DNA of 64,000 nucleotides, taken from NCBI GenBank assembly GCA_036397755.1, contig DASWII010000059.1, positions 1 to 64,000 on the forward strand, given 5' to 3'. Of this stretch, positions 58,752 through 64,000 are shown in pieces. Origin of the DNA: CAMYLY01 sp036397755. GTDB taxonomy: Bacteria > Gemmatimonadota > Gemmatimonadetes > Gemmatimonadales > GWC2-71-9. Both the position numbers and the translations under genes were made by a program. Positions within the stretch are counted from its first letter, which is position 1, and each line of letters starts with the position of its first letter. The notes under the pieces are model-generated. The model did no database searches. It was given only the letters and a program-made list of their open reading frames with translations, and was not told the DNA's origin.

Positions 58752-60296
58752 TCATCCTCGCGCGGCGATGTGCCGGACCGGTCGAAATCGCCGGACCATC
58801 TCGGCCGCGACCCGCTCGGCGTTCGCCAGAATCGTCAGGCTCGTATTCACGGCCAGCGACGATGGAATGATCGCACCGTCGCTCACGAACAGACCCGGGT
58901 ATCCGAAGACCTCCCCCGTCGCATCGACGACACCCGATGCGCGCGTGTTGGCCATGCGGCACGAGCCCACCTGGTGCGCCGTCGAGAAGTGCAGGTCGCC
59001 GTGCGGCTGCCCGTCACCGCGAAGAAAGTCCGCCTTGATGAGCCGGCAACGGTTGCGATCGAAGATCGAGTTCAGGAGCGCGGTAGTCTCGTCGTAGTAG
59101 GTGCGAAGATCATCGGTGACGTCGAGATGCGGGACGACATCCCCGTCATTCCGTAGACGCAGCGTGCCAATGGGAGGCGTCATACCGAACGCCACGAGCA
59201 CCATCAGTCGGCGGCGGCATCGCCGCATGAGCTCGAGATTGGCTTCACCCCAGTAGGACGGATGGCGGGGATCACCGTCGAGACGAATCCGTGCCGATGC
59301 CACCAGCTGGAGCGGCAGGGGCTTGGCGGTCGCGATGGTCAGTCCATGGGAGCGAAGAAACTCGTAGGAGATCATGCCCGGATGCGACCGACCCGTGAAC
59401 AGGTCCCCGTCGGGCAGCTCGTCGCTCAGCAAGGCCGCAGCCTTGACGCCGCCGTTGAATGCCACATTCCTGCCCAGTTGATCGCTGAGATCCGGAAGCT
59501 GGCGGTGCGACCCCATCAACAGGCGGGCCGAACCGACCGTTCCGGCACCGAGAATCACGACCCGTGCCCGATACCGCCGGCGCTGTCCAGTAGAGCGATG
59601 CACGGCCAGCACTTCATATCGGAGCGGCAGAGTGTGAATCGGCCCGTCGGCCGCGCGGTAAGACCGATCGTCGATAGGGCGAATCAGCTGGGCGTCAACG
59701 TCGGTCTCGATCTGCGCCCCCGCCGACACGGCTTGCGGCAGGTAGTTCATGAGTAGCGTCTGCTTCGCCCCGTAGATACACCCCGTCACGCAGTACCCGC
59801 TGCCAACGCAGTTTCGCACGGCGTACCGCGCCCGGTCGCAGCTGTATCCCAGGTTCTTCATCATCGTGGCGAAGACGAGCCCGCTCCGCGGCACCTCGTC
59901 GACGGCGATCTGCTCGACGCGCAGCATCTGTTCCGCGATGTCGTAGAAGGGGTCCATCGCCGACCGGTCCACTCCCGCGGGCCATAGCCGCGCTCCATTC
60001 TGATCGACCTGCTCAAAGGCCAAGCTCGGCGCCCGAAGCGACACCATCTCATAAAATCCCGAGCCGCCACCCAACGCCTCGGCATAGGTGAGACTCAGGC
60101 CATCTCCCGATACCCCCTTCAGGTACTTCAGCAGGTACTCGGGGTCCTGTGTCTGCCGGAAGTCGCGGTTCGGATCGATCCTGGGGCCACGCTCAAGCAT
60201 GCGCACCCGTAAGCCTGCCTTCGCCAAACGGAGTGCCGGCGCGGCAGCGCCGAATCCGGTGCCGATGACCAGGACGTCTGTCTCAATCGCTCGCAC
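58752..60296 (-). CDS. GMC-family FAD oxidoreductase (cholesterol oxidase/choline dehydrogenase-like)
   Basis: A 514-residue flavoenzyme. The Rossmann FAD loop is VLVIGTGFGAAAPALRLA, followed by an AEALGGGSGFYEM segment. RARVVILGAGTVGSARLLM is the GMC FAD motif 2. The C-terminal HQVGSCRMA and DGAIIPSSLAVNTSLTILA give the active-site His/Asn region. Four Cys lie in a NCVGSGYCVTGCIYGAKQT stretch as in bacterial cholesterol-oxidase-like members. It probably oxidises an alcohol or sterol; the substrate is unknown. It starts nine bases after the Tat lipoprotein gene and probably works with it. Confidence 0.85.
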   Translation of the reverse strand: MRAIETDVLVIGTGFGAAAPALRLAKAGLRVRMLERGPRIDPNRDFRQTQDPEYLLKYLKGVSGDGLSLTYAEALGGGSGFYEMVSLRAPSLAFEQVDQNGARLWPAGVDRSAMDPFYDIAEQMLRVEQIAVDEVPRSGLVFATMMKNLGYSCDRARYAVRNCVGSGYCVTGCIYGAKQTLLMNYLPQAVSAGAQIETDVDAQLIRPIDDRSYRAADGPIHTLPLRYEVLAVHRSTGQRRRYRARVVILGAGTVGSARLLMGSHRQLPDLSDQLGRNVAFNGGVKAAALLSDELPDGDLFTGRSHPGMISYEFLRSHGLTIATAKPLPLQLVASARIRLDGDPRHPSYWGEANLELMRRCRRRLMVLVAFGMTPPIGTLRLRNDGDVVPHLDVTDDLRTYYDETTALLNSIFDRNRCRLIKADFLRGDGQPHGDLHFSTAHQVGSCRMANTRASGVVDATGEVFGYPGLFVSDGAIIPSSLAVNTSLTILANAERVAAEMVRRFRPVRHIAARG

Positions 60297-60305
60297 GGGA
60301 CTCTC

Positions 60306-60902
60306 CTACGATGGGTTTCCATTCGCCGACAGCGGCGTCGGAAGGAACGCCTGCGGATTGGGATAGGTGACGGCCGCAAGCCCCTCGAATCGATATGGGC
60401 CGCCGAAGTCGATCTCGGTGCAGCTTCCGTCCTCGCACCACAGGCCGGCGTAGAACACGATCTGAGTGAGGAAGATTGCTCCGCCGTAGAGCCGCGCCGT
60501 CACGCCGCCCACCCGCAGGGCGTCCTCGATAATCCGCGTTCGCTCCGAGCGCGTCAGCCGCTCGAACGGCGTCTCCCGGCCCGTTGCATACGCACGGCGC
60601 GTGAGGTCGGACGCGAGAAACGGTGCGTACTTGGCGAGCGGAAATCGAGCATCTTGGTACGCGGCGGCCACCGCATGTGCGTGATTTCCGTCGCTGGGAA
60701 CGACCGCATCGGCGAACCCGGCAAGCACTCCGCGCACGAGTTCCGGGTCGCTCTGAAAATCTTCCGGATACCACCGCAGCACAATGCGCAGCGGTGTGCA
60801 GGCAGCCAACGCGCCACACGCCCCTACTAGCGACAGCTGGGCAACCGCCCGCCGACGCGTGATACCCGGTCGAAAGCTCGTAGGTGATGGTGGCAGCGCC
60901 AT
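60306..60902 (-). CDS. Tat-exported lipoprotein partner of the GMC oxidoreductase (DUF5987-like)
   Basis: A 198-residue protein with a Tat-type signal: GITRRRAVAQLSLVG, then ALAAC, a lipobox after twin Arg. The mature part is helical with an FADAVVPSDGNH segment and a DGSCTEIDFGGPYRFEG end. It resembles the small subunit that accompanies GMC dehydrogenases (gluconate 2-dehydrogenase subunit 3 or DUF5987 types). It may guide the dehydrogenase to the membrane or help its electron transfer. AAGGAGG lies six bases before ATG 60902. It is the first gene of this two-gene unit. Confidence 0.72.
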   Translation of the reverse strand: MALPPSPTSFRPGITRRRAVAQLSLVGACGALAACTPLRIVLRWYPEDFQSDPELVRGVLAGFADAVVPSDGNHAHAVAAAYQDARFPLAKYAPFLASDLTRRAYATGRETPFERLTRSERTRIIEDALRVGGVTARLYGGAIFLTQIVFYAGLWCEDGSCTEIDFGGPYRFEGLAAVTYPNPQAFLPTPLSANGNPS

Positions 60903-60979
60903 GATTCGCCTCCTTGCGCTACCACGTTCGTCCCGCGATCCCAAGCCACCGTCAAGCGGCGCAAGGACCCGTCAAGAAC

Positions 60980-61022
60980 GACCGGAGCCCCGGATCCGCA
61001 TCAGGGATCCGGGGCTCCGGTC
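60980..61022 (-). terminator. Perfect 18-bp inverted repeat after the acyl-CoA dehydrogenase gene
   Basis: CCGGAGCCCCGGATCC (60982-60997) pairs perfectly with GGATCCGGGGCTCCGG (61005-61020); one more A-T and G-C pair extend it. The loop is seven bases. It begins 17 bases after the stop of the dehydrogenase gene on the minus strand and precedes the Tat/GMC unit by about 80 bases. Only TTCTT follows, so it is a strong stem with a poor U-run. Confidence 0.6.
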
Positions 61023-61039
61023 ACCAGCGGAGGCGGAGG

Positions 61040-62224
61040 TTAGCCGCCGAACGCGTTGAAGCCGGTCGCCGCCTGTCCGAGCACCAGCGTGTGCACGTCG
61101 TGGGTACCTTCGTAGGTGTACACGCTCTCGAGATTCGCCATGTGACGCATGGCCTGATACTCGGCGAGGATACCGTTCGCCCCGAGCAGACGGCGCGTCT
61201 CGCGTGCGCATTCACAGGCCATATCCACGTTGTTCCGCTTGGCAAGCGACACCTGTTGGGGCGTCATCGTGCCCGCATCCTTCAGCCGTCCCAGCTGGAG
61301 AACCAGTAACTGCGCTTTGGTGATCTCCGTCAGCATATCTGCAAGTCGTTGTTGCTGAATCTGAAACGACCCGATGGGACGATCGAACATGATGCGGTTC
61401 TGCCCGTAGCTCACAGCCTCTTCGAAACAGGCCATCGCCGCGCCGACGGCCCCCCACGCGATCCCATAGCGCGCCTGCGTCAGGCACATGAGCGGGGACT
61501 TGAGACCGCCGCTACTGGGGAGCAAGTTGCCCTTGGGGATCCTGACGTCCTCCAGCACGAGCTCGCTCGTGTCGCTCGCTCGCAGCGACAGCTTTCCCTT
61601 CTGATCCTTCGCCGTGAAGCCGGGGAGGTCCGTGGGAACGATGAAGCCACGAATCGACTCCGGATCGTCCACCTTTCCGGTCTTGGCCCATACGACCGCG
61701 ACGTGCGCCGCCGATCCGTTGGTGATCCACATCTTGGCGCCGTTGAGCACCCATGAATCCCCATCTTCTCGTGCCGTCGTGATCAAGCCGCCGGGATTGG
61801 ATCCGAAATCCGGTTCGGTGAGACCGAAACACCCGATAGCGGCTCCACTGGCAAGCTTCGGCAGCCATTCCTTGCGCTGCTCCTCGCTACCGAAGGCATA
61901 GATCGGGTACATCACGAGCGCACCCTGCACCGACGCGAACGAGCGAATGCCGGAATCACCGCGTTCGAGTTCCTGCATGATCAGCCCGTACGCGACGTTG
62001 TTGAGGCCTGCACAGTCGTATTCCGCCGGGAGATTCGCACCGAACAAGCCGAGTTCGGCCATCTGCGGTACGAGCTCCATCGGAAACGCGCCCCTGATAT
62101 AGTGCTCGCCGATAATCGGCATCACCGCTTCGTCAACCCAACGCCGTACGGTATCCCGTACCGCGCGCTCCTCCTCACTCAGCAGCGCTTCGACACCGTA
62201 GAAATCCACGCCCCGAAAAGCCAC
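61040..62224 (-). CDS. gcdH: Acyl-CoA dehydrogenase, glutaryl-CoA dehydrogenase-like
   Basis: A 394-residue flavoprotein. The GCDH pattern is clear: RGDSGIRSFASVQGALVM (the Arg that binds the substrate carboxylate), YAFGSEEQRKEWLPKLA, GLTEPDFGSNPGGL and the catalytic Glu in YEGTHDVHTLVLG. It should oxidise and decarboxylate glutaryl-CoA to crotonyl-CoA in lysine and tryptophan breakdown, passing electrons to EtfAB. The GTG at 62224 has a GGGAG nine bases upstream. Confidence 0.88.
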   Translation of the reverse strand: MAFRGVDFYGVEALLSEEERAVRDTVRRWVDEAVMPIIGEHYIRGAFPMELVPQMAELGLFGANLPAEYDCAGLNNVAYGLIMQELERGDSGIRSFASVQGALVMYPIYAFGSEEQRKEWLPKLASGAAIGCFGLTEPDFGSNPGGLITTAREDGDSWVLNGAKMWITNGSAAHVAVVWAKTGKVDDPESIRGFIVPTDLPGFTAKDQKGKLSLRASDTSELVLEDVRIPKGNLLPSSGGLKSPLMCLTQARYGIAWGAVGAAMACFEEAVSYGQNRIMFDRPIGSFQIQQQRLADMLTEITKAQLLVLQLGRLKDAGTMTPQQVSLAKRNNVDMACECARETRRLLGANGILAEYQAMRHMANLESVYTYEGTHDVHTLVLGQAATGFNAFGG

Positions 62225-62345
62225 TTCGTCACACTCCCTTCATGCGGAGACTACACACGAAGCCTCAACGACCACCCGCGCTCCCAGAAAATAGTCTGCC
62301 TCGCCGCCGGCGTGCAGTGCACCGGCGCAGGTTCGCACGCGCGAC

Positions 62346-63206
62346 TCAACGGACGGGCGCCGTGGCCGCGGGCCGGTTTCGCGCCCGCACCATCCGGGGG
62401 AAGGTGTTGACCTCCGTGCGCCGAAACAGTTGGCGGTCCAAATCCCAACTGTGGAACTCGACGTGAATCGCGTCGTCCTCGACGACCACGCGATTGAATA
62501 CGGCGGGCCGACCCCCACGGGAGCGCATCGACAGGGTGCCCGCGCCGGACACGACCGTGCCGCCGAGCAACGTGGTCGCCACTTCCTGGTGGTCATGACC
62601 ATACAGCAGCACGTCGGCGCCGGCACCAGCGATACGCCGTTCCGCTTGGCGCCACCGCGCGAGCCCCGTGCGACCGGAGATCGCTCCCGGCAGCACGTTG
62701 TGGTGTACCACCAGGATCCGCACGGTCGCCGGGTCCGTTTCCCGGAGCACGCGCGCGGCTCGCCGAATCTCCGCTCCGGCGAGGTGGCCTTTGACCGCCA
62801 TGTCACGTGGACGCGGGGTCAGCGAACCCCAGGCGAGGCCATGCGAGGTGAGCACACTGGCGATCACCGCCTCGGGGAACCGCAAGGTGGGTGCGAGGTT
62901 GGGTCCGAAGTACGTCCCGTACTTCACATACTTCGCCCCGCCACCGATGGGTAGATACGGGCGCCACCACCACTGCACGTCGTGATTGCCGGGGATGACC
63001 ATCACCGGCGCGGAACGCTCCAACTCCCGCACGAAGGCGCGCGCCGCTTGAAACTCTCCATGTCGGGCGCGCTGGGTGAGATCGCCCGAGACGACGATCG
63101 CACGCGGATCGAGATCGGGAACGAGGTCTTCGACCGCATGGATGTGCGAAAGATCGGCTTCAGCGCCGAAGTGCGGATCGGAGATGTGGACGACCGCGAA
63201 GGTCAT
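62346..63206 (-). CDS. Calcineurin-like metallophosphoesterase (CpdA-like)
   Basis: A 286-residue enzyme with the full metal set: HISDPHFG, VVSGDLTQRARH, VIPGNHDVQWWW, VHHNVLPGAIS and YGHDHQEV. This layout matches class III phosphodiesterases such as CpdA. A cyclase is encoded at 17521-19128, so cyclic nucleotide turnover is possible but unproven. Only 121 bases separate its end from gcdH, and it starts 10 bases after the zinc-ribbon gene ends. Confidence 0.87.
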   Translation of the reverse strand: MTFAVVHISDPHFGAEADLSHIHAVEDLVPDLDPRAIVVSGDLTQRARHGEFQAARAFVRELERSAPVMVIPGNHDVQWWWRPYLPIGGGAKYVKYGTYFGPNLAPTLRFPEAVIASVLTSHGLAWGSLTPRPRDMAVKGHLAGAEIRRAARVLRETDPATVRILVVHHNVLPGAISGRTGLARWRQAERRIAGAGADVLLYGHDHQEVATTLLGGTVVSGAGTLSMRSRGGRPAVFNRVVVEDDAIHVEFHSWDLDRQLFRRTEVNTFPRMVRARNRPAATAPVR

Positions 63207-63216
63207 CCGATCCTCC

Positions 63217-63528
63217 TCACTGAAAGTATTCCCGGAGGAGCCGACGGACCACCAGGTTGGTCAGGAGATACCACACGGCGACGGCAGCGCCACCCACCAG
63301 CCGCGCTGTGGGGTCCGCGGGCACGCGGATCCCAATGTAGACGGCCAGTGCGAGCGTGGTGACCATCGCCACGACTCGGGCAACGCGGGCGGCACGTCGC
63401 TCGATCTCTCGGCGACAGTCGGGGCAGAGCTCCCCCAACGGCAGCTCGATCTCGCGATGGCAACGCGGACACTCGTGTTCAACCAAGACGCCGAAGAACG
63501 GCTTCTGTAAATTCGGTCGTCGTAGCAT
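63217..63528 (-). CDS. Zinc-ribbon membrane protein
   Basis: A 103-residue protein with a C4 zinc ribbon (CPRCHREIELPLGELCPDC, about 21-39), a charged helix (RREIERRAARVARV) and two hydrophobic segments (about 50-66 and 76-92). No family is recognised. The ATG at 63528 lies inside the end of the dehydrogenase gene, an overlap of 50 bases; a GGGGGG precedes it. Small proteins of this type usually bind zinc at the membrane; the role is unknown. Confidence 0.72.
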   Translation of the reverse strand: MLRRPNLQKPFFGVLVEHECPRCHREIELPLGELCPDCRREIERRAARVARVVAMVTTLALAVYIGIRVPADPTARLVGGAAVAVWYLLTNLVVRRLLREYFQ

Positions 63529-64000
63529 TGCCCCCCAAATCCGGCGTCCGGACCTCCCTGTCCCGTAACACACCTTCAAGCGCTCGCCGCAGCCGTCGTG
63601 CCGTCTCGTGCGCGTCGAGATGCTCGAGCAGCATGCACCCCGCGAGCGCCAAGGCCGTGGGGTTCGCCACGCCGCGCCCGGCGATGTCGGGCGCCGACCC
63701 ATGAACGGCCTCGAACATCGCGGCGCGCGCACCGATGTTCGCCCCCGGAGCCACACCCAGGCCTCCCACGAGTCCTGCGATCTCGTCACTCAGGATGTCG
63801 CCAAACATGTTCGTCGTCACGATCACGTCGAACTGCGTGGGGTCCAGCACCAGCTTCATGGCGGCCGCGTCGATGATGACGTCGCGCACGGCCACGCGCC
63901 CGCTGAATTCGTTGGCGACCTCGCGCCCCACTTCGAGGAACAAGCCGCTCACCGCCTTGAGGATGTTGGCTTTGTGACAGATGGTGACCTCCCGCCTTCC
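63479..64000 (-). CDS. Isocitrate/isopropylmalate-type dehydrogenase (partial, N-terminus outside window)
   Basis: The last 173 residues of a beta-decarboxylating dehydrogenase. TICHKANILKAVSG gives the conserved Lys/Asn, DVIVTTNMFGDILSDE the metal-binding Asp pair, and FEAVHGSAPDIAGRGVANPTA the cofactor loop. GGNATTTEFTEAVLRRLG is the C-terminus typical of NAD-type isocitrate or homoisocitrate enzymes rather than LeuB. The start lies beyond 64000. It would feed the TCA cycle or lysine metabolism. Its end overlaps the zinc-ribbon gene. Confidence 0.85.
   Translation of the reverse strand, partial: GRREVTICHKANILKAVSGLFLEVGREVANEFSGRVAVRDVIIDAAAMKLVLDPTQFDVIVTTNMFGDILSDEIAGLVGGLGVAPGANIGARAAMFEAVHGSAPDIAGRGVANPTALALAGCMLLEHLDAHETARRLRRALEGVLRDREVRTPDLGGNATTTEFTEAVLRRLG

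Noticed and set aside
1..64000. CRISPR arrays, tRNA/rRNA genes, transposases, prophage genes
   Set aside because: I saw no regularly spaced repeats, no tRNA cloverleaf or rRNA stretch and no integrase/transposase motif in any gap; gaps are nearly all under 250 bases.

Overview
The window is about 64 kb of high-GC bacterial chromosome, densely packed with genes and without rRNA, tRNA, CRISPR or transposase genes that I can see. The content fits a diderm: several outer-membrane beta-barrels, lipoproteins with lipoboxes, a PilB-type ATPase and a UbiA/UbiD/UbiX/UbiE quinone cluster. The mix of tig-clpP-clpX-engB, an ETF/ETF-QO/glutaryl-CoA dehydrogenase set, many small GTGA/ATGA gene overlaps and GC-rich codon use suggests Gemmatimonadota. 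That assignment is inference from gene content only.

Layout. 1-2261 is an accessory strip: a YoeB-type toxin with the tail of its antitoxin, an AHSA1/SRPBCC protein and a CPBP protease, with attC-like sites around them. I read it as a possible integrase-less integron cassette cluster. 2262-5330 (minus) holds an ACMSD-like amidohydrolase, an APC permease and a CDP-alcohol phosphatidyltransferase. 5521-10867 (plus) is the proteostasis block tig-clpP-clpX-engB plus a secreted protein and a hexapeptide acyltransferase. 10916-15377 (minus) has a PilB ATPase fused to a response-regulator receiver domain and a BamA-like barrel. 15399-19128 (plus) is a coupled trio: lipoprotein, TrpE and an FHA-GAF-adenylate cyclase. 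19110-23345 (minus) is maf-dtd-glmS-glmM, with an unusual four-segment repeat leader before glmM. 23439-31893 (plus) runs cystathionine synthase/lyase, M48 protease, purD, mutM, an ATP-grasp ligase, a zinc-ribbon metallopeptidase, a UvrC-like nuclease and a Ca/Na antiporter, most of them overlapping. 31897-36255 (minus) is ubiE-ubiD-ubiA-(49-aa basic protein)-ubiX-yfcE, a fully coupled quinone operon. 36326-39549 (plus) is an ECF sigma factor with three envelope proteins. 39558-42523 (minus) is nrnA-mrp-SAM hydrolase. 42628-50100 contains an AGCS symporter, guaB, SH3 and barrel proteins, and mobA-moeA. 50123-64000 (minus) contains ETF-QO/etfA/etfB, corA, CDGSH, polX-ligA, a GMC oxidoreductase with a Tat lipoprotein partner, glutaryl-CoA dehydrogenase, a phosphoesterase, a zinc-ribbon membrane protein and the end of an isocitrate/isopropylmalate-type dehydrogenase.

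How the genes fit together. Electrons from glutaryl-CoA dehydrogenase would pass through EtfAB and ETF-QO into the menaquinone pool whose later biosynthetic steps may be encoded at 32-36 kb. GlmS and GlmM supply amino sugars for the envelope, and the sigma-factor operon probably monitors that envelope. MutM, PolX, LigA and a UvrC-like nuclease make the window rich in DNA repair. The most unusual items are the ATP-grasp/zinc-ribbon peptidase/UvrC-like nuclease operon, the unannotated 49-aa basic protein between ubiA and ubiX, the alternating-repeat leader of glmM, and several genes that seem to start at CTG or ATT codons.
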